Origin: Lachnospiraceae bacterium
Lineage (GTDB): Bacteria; Bacillota; Clostridia; Lachnospirales; Lachnospiraceae
Reading direction: 5' to 3'
Length of the DNA stretch: 61,463 nucleotides
Assembly (NCBI GenBank): GCA_020860645.1
Contig: JAJBTX010000030.1
Location: 1 to 61,463 of the forward strand
A program made the position numbers and the translations under genes. Shown here one piece after another: positions 8,717 to 21,300 of this stretch. The notes beneath the pieces are model-generated. The model worked only from the letters and a program-made list of their open reading frames with translations. It was not told where the DNA came from and made no database searches. The first letter of the stretch is position 1, and every line of letters begins with the position of its first letter.

Positions 8717-9742
8717 ATGGAACTGGATGAGAGAAAGAAAAAGATTCTGCATGCGATTATCCGGACTTACATGGAGACCGGCGAGCCGGTGGGGTCGAGG
8801 ACGATCGCGAAGTACTCGGACCTGAAGCTCTCCTCCGCTACCATCCGCAATGAGATGTCGGATCTCGAGGAGATGGGCTACATTGTCCAGCCGCATACGT
8901 CGGCGGGGCGGATTCCCACGGACAAGGGCTATCGGCTGTACGTGGATCATCTGATGGAGGAAAAGGATAAGGAGGTCACAGATCTCAAGGAGCTGATGTT
9001 TGAGCGGACCGATCGTCTCGAACAGGTGCTCAAGCAGGTCGTGAAGGTACTCGCGAACAATACGAACTACACGACGATGATCTCCACGCCGCAGTACCAT
9101 CAGAACAAGCTCAAGTTCATTCAGCTCTCACGCGTGGATGAGAATCAGCTTTTAGCGGTCATCATGGCCGAGGGCAATGTGATCCGCAACAAGCTGATTC
9201 CGGTTTGCGAGGAGTTGGATGATGAGACCATCCTGAAGCTCAATATGCTGCTGAACACGATGCTGAACGGAAAGACGATCGAGGAGATCAATCTCCAGAT
9301 GATTTCCAGTATGAAAGAGCAGGCCGGCATCCATAGTAATATTATCAGCGACGTTGTGGACGCGGTCGCCGAGGCCATTCATTCGGACGAGGGCATGGAA
9401 ATTTATACCGGCGGCGCTACCAATATTTTCCGCTATCCGGAGCTGACGGAGAACGGAAGAGCCGGAGAGCTGATCCAGACGCTGGAGGAAAAGCACAATC
9501 TGGTGGATCTGGTCAACGAGACGCTCAACAACGAGGAGAAAGGTATCCAGGTATACATCGGGAGCGAATCTCCGGTCAAGAGCATGAAGGACTGCAGCGT
9601 TGTGACGGCGACCTACGAGCTCGGCGAAGGGCTGCAGGGCACGATCGGGATCATCGGACCGAAGCGGATGGACTACGAGGATGTCATGGGAAAGCTGAAA
9701 TCCATGATGGATCAGCTGGACGAGGTTTTTCATAAGGAATAG
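8717..9742 (+). CDS. hrcA: heat-inducible transcription repressor HrcA
   Basis: The 341-residue protein has an N-terminal winged helix (RKKKILHAIIRTYMETGEPVG and SATIRNEMSDLEEMG), followed by HTSAGRIPTDKGYRLYV, the signature of HrcA. A GAF-like middle part and a dimerisation region complete it. ATG 8717 is chosen because GAGGAGGA precedes it by about eight bases; the in-frame GTG at 8687 lies inside CIRCE and would place coding sequence in the operator. HrcA represses this operon and usually groESL, which is not in the window. First gene of hrcA-grpE-dnaK-dnaJ. Confidence 0.97.
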   Translation: MELDERKKKILHAIIRTYMETGEPVGSRTIAKYSDLKLSSATIRNEMSDLEEMGYIVQPHTSAGRIPTDKGYRLYVDHLMEEKDKEVTDLKELMFERTDRLEQVLKQVVKVLANNTNYTTMISTPQYHQNKLKFIQLSRVDENQLLAVIMAEGNVIRNKLIPVCEELDDETILKLNMLLNTMLNGKTIEEINLQMISSMKEQAGIHSNIISDVVDAVAEAIHSDEGMEIYTGGATNIFRYPELTENGRAGELIQTLEEKHNLVDLVNETLNNEEKGIQVYIGSESPVKSMKDCSVVTATYELGEGLQGTIGIIGPKRMDYEDVMGKLKSMMDQLDEVFHKE

Positions 9743-9754
9743 AAGAAAGGCGGA

Positions 9755-12359
<2,605 letters not shown>

Positions 12360-12439
12360 CGAGCGAAAAAATTACGAAGAAATAAGGAAGCAGGCGCGCC
12401 CGGAGGCACGTCTGCATTCCTGTGTGGGAGGCGAGGTTT

Positions 12440-13615
12440 ATGGCTGAGGAAAAAAGAGATTATTATGAAGTCCTGGGCGTGGACCGGAATGCGGATGAGG
12501 CGACCTTAAAGAGCGCCTATCGAAAGCTGGCGAAGAAATACCATCCGGATATGAATCCCGGAGATAAAGAGGCGGAGAAGAAGTTCAAAGAGGCATCGGA
12601 GGCCTACGCGGTCTTAAGCGATGCGGAGAAGCGTCGGCAGTATGATCAGTTCGGCCATGCCGCCTTCGAGCAGGGCGGAGCCGGCGGTGGCGGCGGTTTC
12701 GACTTCAGCGGAATGGACATGAACGATATCTTCGGAGATATTTTCGGAGATCTTTTCGGTGGTGGTGGGCGCAGCCGTGGGGCGAGGAACGGTCCGATGC
12801 GCGGAGCTGACCTGCGCGCAAGTGTGCGTATTGCTTTCGAGGAGGCTGTGACCGGCTGCGAGAAGCAGATCGAAATCACGCTGAAGGATGAGTGCGACAG
12901 CTGTCACGGGACCGGCGCGAAGCCGGGCACGTCGCCGCAGACCTGTCCGAAGTGTCAGGGCAGAGGCCAGGTGGTCTATCAGCAGCAGTCCCTGTTCGGT
13001 ACGGTGCAGAACGTGCGCACCTGTCCGGACTGCGGCGGCAGCGGCAAGATTATCAAGGACAAGTGCCCGAAGTGCTATGGCAGCGGCTACACATCGAGCC
13101 ACAAGAAGATTTCCGTGAACATTCCGGCAGGTATCGACAATGGGCAGAGTATCCGCATCCGTGAGAAGGGTGAGCCGGGTGTGAACGGCGGCCCGAGGGG
13201 AGATCTGCTGGTAGAGGTGATCGTGTCGCGGAATCCGGCGTTCCAGAGACAGGGTTCCGATATCTATTCGACGGTGCCGATCAGCTTCCCGCAGGCGGCG
13301 CTCGGCGGCACGATCCGCATCAAAACGGTGGACGGCGAGGTCGAGTATGATGTGAAGGCCGGTACGCAGACCGATACCCGGGTGCGTCTGCGCGGCAAGG
13401 GCATGCCCTCCCTGAGAAATAAAAGCGTGCGCGGCGACCATTATGTGACCTTTGTGGTCGAGGTTCCCACGAACCTGAGCCACGCGGCGAAAGAGGCGCT
13501 GCGTGCCTATGATCTGGAAAGTGGCAATACGTTGAACCAGGCGGGTGACGGCACGGCAAGGCCGAAGAAAAAGGGCTTCATGGGTAAGCTGAAAGAAAAT
13601 CTGGAAGATTTATAA
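12440..13615 (+). CDS. dnaJ: chaperone DnaJ (Hsp40)
   Basis: The 391-residue co-chaperone has a J domain ([11 protein letters not shown]..., HPD in [11 protein letters not shown]) and a Gly/Phe-rich linker ([20 protein letters not shown]). Four zinc-binding CxxCxGxG repeats run from CDSCHGTG to CPKCYGSG (about residues 152-220), and two C-terminal substrate-binding barrels follow. It stimulates DnaK ATP hydrolysis and delivers clients. ATG 12440 is chosen over an in-frame upstream start because GGGAGGCGAGG lies just before it and the J domain begins right after. A strong terminator at 13628-13667 closes the heat-shock operon. Confidence 0.98.
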   Translation: MAEEKRDYYEVLGVDRNADEATLKSAYRKLAKKYHPDMNPGDKEAEKKFKEASEAYAVLSDAEKRRQYDQFGHAAFEQGGAGGGGGFDFSGMDMNDIFGDIFGDLFGGGGRSRGARNGPMRGADLRASVRIAFEEAVTGCEKQIEITLKDECDSCHGTGAKPGTSPQTCPKCQGRGQVVYQQQSLFGTVQNVRTCPDCGGSGKIIKDKCPKCYGSGYTSSHKKISVNIPAGIDNGQSIRIREKGEPGVNGGPRGDLLVEVIVSRNPAFQRQGSDIYSTVPISFPQAALGGTIRIKTVDGEVEYDVKAGTQTDTRVRLRGKGMPSLRNKSVRGDHYVTFVVEVPTNLSHAAKEALRAYDLESGNTLNQAGDGTARPKKKGFMGKLKENLEDL

Positions 13616-13627
13616 AAACACGGGATG

Positions 13628-13667
13628 GTCCGCTGTCGGCAGAAGATCTGCCGGGGGCGGGCTTTTT
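13628..13667 (+). terminator. rho-independent terminator of the heat-shock operon
   Basis: CGGCAGA (13637-13643) pairs with TCTGCCG (13647-13653) around an AGA loop. The stem is extended below by GTCCGCTGT against GGGGCGGGC with G-U pairs, followed by TTTTT (13663-13667). It lies 12 bases after the dnaJ stop. Confidence 0.88.
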
Positions 13668-13675
13668 ACGTCCAT

Positions 13676-13704
13676 TTGCCATGGGGGCAATTTGGTGGTA
13701 CACT
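13676..13704 (+). promoter_or_regulatory. promoter of the M18 aminopeptidase gene
   Basis: TTGCCA (13676-13681), 17 bases, then TACACT (13699-13704). It is placed between the upstream terminator and the coding start at 13761. Confidence 0.65.
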
Positions 13705-13760
13705 GAACACATCAGTCTGAAAAGGAAGCTGATAACGAAGAGAAAGTGAGGGGCTGAACA

Positions 13761-15161
13761 TTGGAACGAAGGAACGCATGGAACACCTATGAGGAGAAGG
13801 AGCTTACAGAGCTTTATGATATCGCGGAGCAATACCGGCAGTTTATCTCGCAGGGAAAGACGGAGCGGGAATGCGCCGGGATGACCGTGGAGATGGCGAG
13901 GGCCGCGGGCTATCGCTCTCTTGAGGAGGTAAAGCAAAGCGGCGATACACTGCGGCCGGGAGATAAGGTCTACGCGGTGCACAAAAAGAAGCTGGTGATT
14001 CTCTATGAGATCGGGACAAAGCCGCTGGAGGAGGGCATGAATATCCTCGGGGCGCATATCGATTCCCCACGCCTCGACCTGAAGCAGAATCCGCTCTATG
14101 AGGACGGGGAAATGACGCTGCTCGAGACGCACTACTATGGAGGTATCAAGAAATACCAGTGGGCGGCGATTCCGCTCGCGCTGCACGGTGTCGTCGCGAA
14201 GAAGGACGGGACGCTCGTCACATTGTCGATCGGCGAGAAGGCGGACGATCCGGTGCTCGGTATCTCCGATCTGCTGATCCATCTCTCCGGCGAGCAGATG
14301 CAGAAGAAGGCCGCCGTCGTGGTCGAGGGTGAAAATCTGAATATCATCATCGGCAGCCGCCCGCTGAAGACCGGGGAGGATGAGAAGGAGAAAAAGGAGG
14401 CCTTCCGCAAGGCGATTCTGGAGCTCCTGGAAAAGGACTACGGCATCGAGGAGGAGGATTTCCTTTCGGCGGAGCTGGAGGCGGTGCCCGCGGGCGCTGC
14501 GCGGGACTTCGGTATCGACCGCAGCATGATCATGGGATATGGACAGGACGACCGCATCTGCGCCTTTACTTCGCTGAAAGCGCAGCTCGAGGCGGAACAT
14601 CCGGCCTATACGGCGGTCTGCCTGCTGACGGATAAGGAGGAGATCGGCAGCGTGGGCGCGACCGGCATGCAGTCACGCTATTTCGAGAATGTGACGGCTG
14701 AGGTGATGGAGCTCGCAGGACAGTATTCGGAGCTTGCGCTGCGCAGATGCCTGCAGAATTCTCATATGCTCTCCTCCGACGTGAGCGCGGCCTTCGATCC
14801 TAATTATGCCTCCGCGTTTGAAAAGAAAAATGTCGCCTACCTGGGGCGCGGCATGGTGTTCAATAAATACACCGGTTCCCGCGGCAAGTCCGGTTCCAAC
14901 GACGCCTGCGCCGAGTATATCGGTGCGCTGCGCCGTGTGATGGATGAGGCCGACGTGAGCTGGCAGACCGCAGAGCTTGGCAAGGTCGACCAGGGCGGCG
15001 GCGGAACGATCGCCTATATCACGGCCAATTATGGCATGGACGTCATCGACAGCGGCGTTGCGCTGCTCAATATGCACAGCCCCTGGGAGGTGTCGAGCAA
15101 GGCGGATATCTACGAGGCCTACAAGGGCTACAAGGCGTTCCTGAAGGCGGAGTGGGAGTGA
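13761..15161 (+). CDS. M18 family aminopeptidase (aspartyl aminopeptidase-like)
   Basis: The 466-residue metallopeptidase has the M18 di-zinc pattern: GAHIDSPRLDLKQNPL (His and Asp ligands, near residues 94-109), DKEEIGSVGATGM (Glu pair near 294-306) and the closing HSPWEVSSKADIYEAY (His ligand). M18 enzymes are large cytosolic dodecamers that remove N-terminal acidic or other residues from peptides. The start is a TTG at 13761: a stop at 13755-13757 rules out anything further upstream, and the first in-frame ATG would remove conserved N-terminal sequence. It overlaps nothing and is followed 2 bases later by an Xaa-Pro aminopeptidase, so the pair likely degrades peptides together. Confidence 0.93.
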   Translation: MERRNAWNTYEEKELTELYDIAEQYRQFISQGKTERECAGMTVEMARAAGYRSLEEVKQSGDTLRPGDKVYAVHKKKLVILYEIGTKPLEEGMNILGAHIDSPRLDLKQNPLYEDGEMTLLETHYYGGIKKYQWAAIPLALHGVVAKKDGTLVTLSIGEKADDPVLGISDLLIHLSGEQMQKKAAVVVEGENLNIIIGSRPLKTGEDEKEKKEAFRKAILELLEKDYGIEEEDFLSAELEAVPAGAARDFGIDRSMIMGYGQDDRICAFTSLKAQLEAEHPAYTAVCLLTDKEEIGSVGATGMQSRYFENVTAEVMELAGQYSELALRRCLQNSHMLSSDVSAAFDPNYASAFEKKNVAYLGRGMVFNKYTGSRGKSGSNDACAEYIGALRRVMDEADVSWQTAELGKVDQGGGGTIAYITANYGMDVIDSGVALLNMHSPWEVSSKADIYEAYKGYKAFLKAEWE

Positions 15162-15163
15162 AA

Positions 15164-16954
15164 ATGAGCGAGGTTAAGGACCGCCTTGCGGCACTGCGTG
15201 AAGAAATGCGAAAATACCACGTGGACATTTACATTGTGCCCTCGTCGGACTGCCATGAGTCGGAGTATGTCAGCGTGCATTTTCGCGCGCGGGAATACAT
15301 CACCGGGTTTACCGGCTCCGCGGGGACGGCGGTCGTCACCATGGAGGAGGCAGGCCTCTGGACCGACGGGCGCTATTTCCTGCAGGCGGAGGCGCAGCTT
15401 AAGGGAAGCGGTATCCGGCTGTATCGCATGGGAGAGCCCGGCGTGCCGCCCCTGGAGGAATATGTGGAGTCACAGCTGGGGCAGGGAAAATGCCTCGGCT
15501 TCGACGGGAGGGTCATGGCGGCCTCAAAAGCGCTGGAATTTGACCGAATGGTCCGGAAGCATGGCGCTTCCCTGATGGAACGGGAGGATCTGATCGACAG
15601 AATCTGGCCGGATCGCCCCGCCATTCCGGACACGCAGGTCTTTTTGCTGGAGGAGTGCTACAGCGGAGAATCCGTGGACGGCAAGCTTGAGCGCGTACGC
15701 CGCGCGATGGAGGAGCAGCAGGTGGATATCCATGTGCTGGCCTCGCTCTGCGATATCGCCTGGCTGCTGAATCTGCGGGGCGGCGATATTCCCTGCGTGC
15801 CGGTGACGCTTTCCTTTCTGACTCTGACGCAGGAGGACTGCGTCTGGTATGTGCGCCCGTCTGTGGTGACGGAGGAAATACGGACTTATCTGGCAAAGCG
15901 CAGGGTCAGAATAAAGGAGTATGATGAGATTTATCGCGACCTGGAGGGCCTGTCCGTGGATACGCGGGTCCTGCTTGACCGGAGAAACGTCAACGACCGG
16001 CTCCTGCGCTCGCTGCCAGAGAGTGCAGACATCATCGACCGTCCTAATCCGACAGAGCTCATGAAGGCCGTAAAAAATGAGACGGAGATCAGAAATATCC
16101 GGGAGGCGCATCGGAAGGAAAGTATCGCCTTCACACGCTTCCTGTACCGGCTGAAGACCGGGGCGGCGGATCTCACGGAGCTCTCCGCGGCGGAATACCT
16201 GGACGCAAGGAGAGCGGAGCAGGAGCACTGCCTGGGACAGAGCTTCGCGCCGATCTGCGCTTACGGGCCGCACGGCGCGGTCGTGCACTACTCGGCTACG
16301 GAGGAGACGAACGTGCCGATTTTGCGGGAGAGTTTCCTGCTCGTGGACGCGGGCGGCCACTACCTGGAAGGAACGACCGACACGACGCGGACGATCGCGA
16401 TGGAACCGCTCAAGATGGAACAGAAACGGATGTATACCGCGGTCCTGCGCGCGAATCTCCGCCTTGCTTACGCGAAGTTTCTGAAAGGCGCGACCGGGTA
16501 TTCTCTGGATGTGCTCTGCCGGGAGCCGCTCTGGCAGCTCGGCGTGGATTTTAAACATGGAACCGGCCATGGCGTCGGCTACCTTCTGAATGTACACGAG
16601 GGTCCGAATGCGTTTCGTCCCCGGATTCCGGAGGAGGAGACTCCCGTGGAGCTTCAGCCCGGCATGGTGACGACCGACGAACCCGGCGTTTATATCGCGG
16701 GTGAGTACGGGATTCGCCTCGAAAACGAGCTGCTCTGTGTCGAAGGGCCGTTGGGTGCGTATGGGCAGTTCCTCGAATTCGAGATCCTGACGCTGATCCC
16801 CTTCGACCGTGACGCGATCCTGCCGGAGGAGATGAACCAGGAGGAGCTGCAGTGGCTGAACGCCTATCATCGCAGGGTGTATGAGGCTGTGGGGCCGTAT
16901 TTGCCGGAGGAGGAGCGGGAGTGGCTCAGGGAGTGCACGGAGATAATACGATGA
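15164..16954 (+). CDS. Xaa-Pro aminopeptidase, three-domain M24B type
   Basis: The 596-residue length and three-domain layout (two creatinase-like N-terminal domains, then the pita-bread catalytic domain) match the long aminopeptidase P group rather than the roughly 440-residue bacterial PepP. Metal ligands are visible in VDAGGHYLEGTTDTTR (two Asp), GTGHGVG (His), HEGP and DEPGVY/RLENELL (Glu). It removes the N-terminal residue from peptides with proline in position two. ATG 15164 follows a GGGAG site; an in-frame GTG at 15152 lies inside the previous gene. It stands between an M18 peptidase and proA, a context that touches proline supply. Confidence 0.94.
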   Translation: MSEVKDRLAALREEMRKYHVDIYIVPSSDCHESEYVSVHFRAREYITGFTGSAGTAVVTMEEAGLWTDGRYFLQAEAQLKGSGIRLYRMGEPGVPPLEEYVESQLGQGKCLGFDGRVMAASKALEFDRMVRKHGASLMEREDLIDRIWPDRPAIPDTQVFLLEECYSGESVDGKLERVRRAMEEQQVDIHVLASLCDIAWLLNLRGGDIPCVPVTLSFLTLTQEDCVWYVRPSVVTEEIRTYLAKRRVRIKEYDEIYRDLEGLSVDTRVLLDRRNVNDRLLRSLPESADIIDRPNPTELMKAVKNETEIRNIREAHRKESIAFTRFLYRLKTGAADLTELSAAEYLDARRAEQEHCLGQSFAPICAYGPHGAVVHYSATEETNVPILRESFLLVDAGGHYLEGTTDTTRTIAMEPLKMEQKRMYTAVLRANLRLAYAKFLKGATGYSLDVLCREPLWQLGVDFKHGTGHGVGYLLNVHEGPNAFRPRIPEEETPVELQPGMVTTDEPGVYIAGEYGIRLENELLCVEGPLGAYGQFLEFEILTLIPFDRDAILPEEMNQEELQWLNAYHRRVYEAVGPYLPEEEREWLRECTEIIR

Positions 16955-16968
16955 AAGAGATGTACAGG

Positions 16969-16996
16969 TTTGCATGTGGAACGGCTGTTTTATAAT
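16969..16996 (+). promoter_or_regulatory. promoter of proA
   Basis: TTGCAT (16969-16974), 16 bases, then a perfect TATAAT (16991-16996). It is located just after the Xaa-Pro aminopeptidase stop, so proA can be expressed on its own. Confidence 0.75.
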
Positions 16997-17019
16997 TTAG
17001 GAGGAGGAACTTTGCACAG

Positions 17020-18294
17020 ATGAAAGAAGAAGTCAGAGCAGTGAAGCTCGCGTCGCCGCGGATGGCGGCCAGCGCGGGAGAGGTCAGAAACCGGGCGCTG
17101 CGGATGATGGGAGAGGCGCTTGAGCAGGAGCGGGAGGCCATCTTCGCGGCCAATCAGGCCGATATGGAGCAGGCGGAAGCGGACGGCGTGGCGGCTCCGA
17201 TCCGGAAACGGCTGAAGTTTGACGAGGGGAAGCTGCGGGACGTGGTCGCGGGCATTCAGGATCTGATCCGGATGGAGGACCCGCTCTTCCGGAAGCAGCT
17301 GCGCCGGGAGCTGGACGAGGGCCTGATCCTGGAGCGCGTCTCCTGCCCGATCGGTGTGATCGGCGTGATCTTCGAGGCGAGGCCGGACGCGCTGGTGCAG
17401 ATCTCCGCCCTGTGTATCAAAAGCGGCAACTGCGTGATTCTGAAGGGCGGAAGCGAAGCCCGCAGAACCAATAAAAAGCTGTTCGAGGTGATCAGCGCGG
17501 CTGTGCAGAAGGCGGGCCTGCCGGAGAACTGTATGATGCAGCTGGAGGACCGGTCGGAGATCCGCGAGCTGCTCAGCTGCCACGGACTGGTGGATCTCCT
17601 GATTCCCCGTGGTTCCAACGCCTTTGTGCAGTATATCATGGACAATACGAAGATACCGGTGATGGGACACGCGGACGGCATCTGCCATATTTATGTGGAT
17701 AAGGACGCGGATATTGAGAAGGCGGTTCCGATCATCGTCGACGCGAAGACGCAGTATGTCTCCGCCTGCAACACGGTGGAGACGCTGCTGGTGCATCGCG
17801 ATATCGCGCAGGCGCTTCTGCCAAAGCTGCGCCCGGCGCTGGAGGAAAAAGAGGTCGAGATCCGCGGTACGCGGGAGGTCGCGGCGATCATTCCCTGCAG
17901 CGCGGCAACAGACGAGGACGATTCCACAGAATATCTGGATTATATTCTCTCTGTGAAGCTTGTGGGGGATGTGCAGGAGGCCATCGATCACATCAATTAC
18001 TTCGGCTCTCATCACACGGACAGCATTCTGACGGAGAACGCGCAGACAGCGGAGCAGTTTATGAATCTGGTGGATTCCGCGGGCGTCTATCAGAACTGTT
18101 CCACCCGCTTTGCGGACGGTTACCGTTACGGCTTCGGCGCGGAGGTGGGGATCAGCACCGGCAAGATTCACGCCAGAGGGCCGGTCGGCCTCGAAGGGCT
18201 GCTGAGCTACAAATACCGGCTGTACGGGAGCGGGCAGATCGTGGGCGACTACGCCTCAGGTGAAAAACAGTTTCATTTTCGGGATTTGAAATAA
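17020..18294 (+). CDS. proA: glutamate-5-semialdehyde dehydrogenase (gamma-glutamyl phosphate reductase)
   Basis: This 424-residue NADPH-dependent enzyme reduces gamma-glutamyl phosphate to the semialdehyde, the second step of proline synthesis. It is an aldehyde-dehydrogenase-fold protein. Conserved parts include EARPDALVQ, LKGGSEA and the catalytic cysteine in QYVSACNTVETLL (about residue 249), plus FHDGYRYG-like FADGYRYGFGAEVG near the C-terminus. GGAGGAGG lies 11 bases before the ATG. The partner glutamate 5-kinase gene, proB, usually next to proA, is not in this window. The gene has its own promoter and is followed after 13 bases by addB. Confidence 0.97.
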   Translation: MKEEVRAVKLASPRMAASAGEVRNRALRMMGEALEQEREAIFAANQADMEQAEADGVAAPIRKRLKFDEGKLRDVVAGIQDLIRMEDPLFRKQLRRELDEGLILERVSCPIGVIGVIFEARPDALVQISALCIKSGNCVILKGGSEARRTNKKLFEVISAAVQKAGLPENCMMQLEDRSEIRELLSCHGLVDLLIPRGSNAFVQYIMDNTKIPVMGHADGICHIYVDKDADIEKAVPIIVDAKTQYVSACNTVETLLVHRDIAQALLPKLRPALEEKEVEIRGTREVAAIIPCSAATDEDDSTEYLDYILSVKLVGDVQEAIDHINYFGSHHTDSILTENAQTAEQFMNLVDSAGVYQNCSTRFADGYRYGFGAEVGISTGKIHARGPVGLEGLLSYKYRLYGSGQIVGDYASGEKQFHFRDLK

Positions 18295-18307
18295 CGGGAG
18301 AAATGAG

Positions 18308-21300
18308 ATGGCGCTGCATCTGATCCTCGGCAACGCCGGGGCGGGAAAATCGCACTACTTATTTGAAAAGATCATACAGGAATCGATGGCGCGGCCTGAT
18401 CGGCAGTATCTGATTCTCGTGCCGGAGCAGTTCACGATGCAGACGCAGAAGGATCTCGTCATGATGCACCCGGGGCACGGGATTATGAATATCGACGTGC
18501 TGAGCTTCGAGCGCCTGGCGCATCGCGTCTTCGAGGAGGTGGGCGGTGAGCACAGGCGGATTCTCGAGGACAGCGGGAAGAACCTCATTCTGCGTCGACT
18601 GGCGGAGGAGAAGCGAGGAGAGCTGCATCTTCTGGGCGGAAATTTAAAGAAGCTGGGCTTTATCGCCGAGGTGAAATCGCTGTTGTCTGAATTCGTCCAG
18701 TACCGGATTGGTCCGGAGGAGCTCGACGACATGATCGCGCAGAATCAGGACAATCCGCAGCTCTGCTTCAAGCTCGCGGATATGAAGGTGATCTGCGAGA
18801 GCTTTCAGGAGTATCTGAAGGGCGCTTACCTGACTGCGGAGCAGCTCCTCGAGGCGCTCGCGCAAGTCATTGACCGCTCGGAGTCGGTGCGGGGCAGCGT
18901 GATCGCGCTCGACGGATACAGCGGGTTTACGCCGATCCAGATGAGCTTGATCGGGCGGCTGCTGGAGCTCTCGGAGGATGTGTATGCGACCTTCACGATC
19001 GACAGCCGCGAGGATGTGTTCGCGAAGGAAGCGGAGCATGAGCTGTTCTACAAGGTGAAAAAGACGGTTCATGACCTGGTGGAGACGGCGAAAAAGGCGC
19101 ATGCCCGGGTGGAGGAACCGATCGTGCTTGGCCGCCGGAAGGTGTGGCGCTACCAGGACGCGCCCGCGCTCGCATTTCTGGAATCCCATATTTTCCGGCA
19201 TGAAAACCGCTTCTACGAGGAGCAGACGGATGAGATCGCGCTCTTTGCGGCGCGCTCGCCGCAGGAGGAAGCGGAGTATATCGGGCGTGAAATCCGGAAG
19301 CTTGCGCGGGACGAAGGATACCGTTACCGGGAGATCGCGGTCGTCACCGGGGATCTCGAGACCTACGGAACGCTTTTTACGCGGACCTTCGCCACTCTGG
19401 ATATTCCGGGTTTCATCGACCGGAAGCGCGACGTTCTGAAGAATCCCTTTGTGGAAGCCCTGCGCGCGCTGCTTGGCGCGGTGCGGGAAAACTTTTCCTA
19501 TGAGGCGATGTTTCGTTATCTTCGCAGCGGCATGGCGCCTGTCGAGGCGCCGGAGGCCGACCTGCTGGAAAATTATGTGCTGGCACGCGGTGTGCGCGGT
19601 CTGTCAGGCTGGACGAAGAGCTGGCGCTATCCGCTGAAGGGGATGACGGAGGAGGAGCTCGCCGCGTTGAACGCGCTGCGCGAAAAAGCGGCGGATGGGC
19701 TGGAGCTTCTAGCCGGACGTCTGAAGGAGAAAGGAGCGGACGCGGAAAAAATGACGCGGGCGCTCTATGATTATCTGCTCCGGCTCGACGTGCAGCAGCG
19801 GCTGAAAGATCGTGAAAACCGTTTTGAGGCGGCGGGGGAGCATGATCTGGCGCGGGAGTACGCGCAGATCTACGGTATGGTCATGGAGCTGTTCGACAAG
19901 CTGGTGATGCTGCTTGGCGACTGTGAGGTGACTCTGGACGAGTACGCGGAGCTTCTGGACGCCGGACTCACGGAGATGAAGCTTGGCCTCATCCCGGCGG
20001 GCACAGATCAGGTCGTCGTCGGCGATATGGAGCGCAGCCGCCTGAAGGAAGTGAAGATTCTCTTCTTCGCCGGGGTGAACGAGGGCAGCGTGCCGCGAAG
20101 GAAGAGCGGCGGCGGCCTGCTCTCGGAGATGGACCGGGAAAGGCTGGCGGGGCAGGGCGTAGAGCTGGCGCCGACGGCGCGGCAGGAGACCTGTATTCAG
20201 AAGCTTTATATGTATCTGGCGCTTACCAAACCGTCCCGGCAGCTCCGGCTCTCCTGGAGTCTTGCGGACGAGGATGGGAATGCGCTGCGCCCTTCGTATC
20301 TGATTGCAGAGGTGCAGGATTTATTTCCGGAAATTCCGGTGCGGACGGAAGCGGATGAGAGCCTCCTCGATCAGCTGGCTGTTCCGGAGGGCTCGTTAGG
20401 TCTGCTCGCGGAGGCGCTGCAGGCGGACAAGGAGGGAAAGGCGGCGCCGGAACAGCGCGCGCTGCTCGGCTGGTTTGCGCGGCAGAATAAGTGGCAGGAG
20501 AGGCTGAACGCGCTTCTCGATGCGGTTTTTTATACGCGGCGGGAGGAGCCGATCGCCCGCGCCACGGCCCGCGCGCTCTATGGAAAGCTGCTGAGCGGCA
20601 GCGTGACGCGGCTTGAGCACTTTGCGGCCTGCGCCTACGCGCATTTCCTGCAGTATGGCCTGCGCCTCACGGAGCGCGAGATCTGCGGCCTGAAGGCTGT
20701 GGATATGGGCAATGTGTTCCACGATGCGCTGAAATATTTTTCCGAGGCTGTGGAGGCGGGCGGATACGGCTGGTTCCACGTGCCGGATGAGAAGCGGGAG
20801 GAGTGGATAGCGCAGGCGCTGGAGAGGGCTGTGCGGGAGTACACGGAGCAGGGACTCCTCGCAGACGAGCACGACGCGTACACGCTGCAGCGAATGGAAC
20901 GCATCGCGCAGCGGACGGCCTGGGCGGTACTGGAGCAGTTGAAGCGCGGCGAATTTCTGCCGGAGGAGACGGAGGTCGCTTTCCGCAATCTGGAGCATCT
21001 GCCGAGCGTGTCGGTGCTGCTCTCCGAGAACGCGCGGATGCGCCTGCGGGGGAGGATCGACCGGCTTGACGTCTGCCGCAGGGATGGGGACGTGTTCGTG
21101 CGCGTGATCGACTATAAGAGCGGCGGCACGCGCTTTGACCTGACGAGCGTCTATTATGGGCTGCAGCTGCAGCTGGCGGTTTATCTGAATGCGGCGCTGG
21201 AGCTGGAGAGCCGGAACGGCGGCGGGAAAGCGCGCCCCGCCGGTATGTTTTACTATCACATCGAGGATCCGCTGCTCGACTATCTGGACGAGGAGGATCC

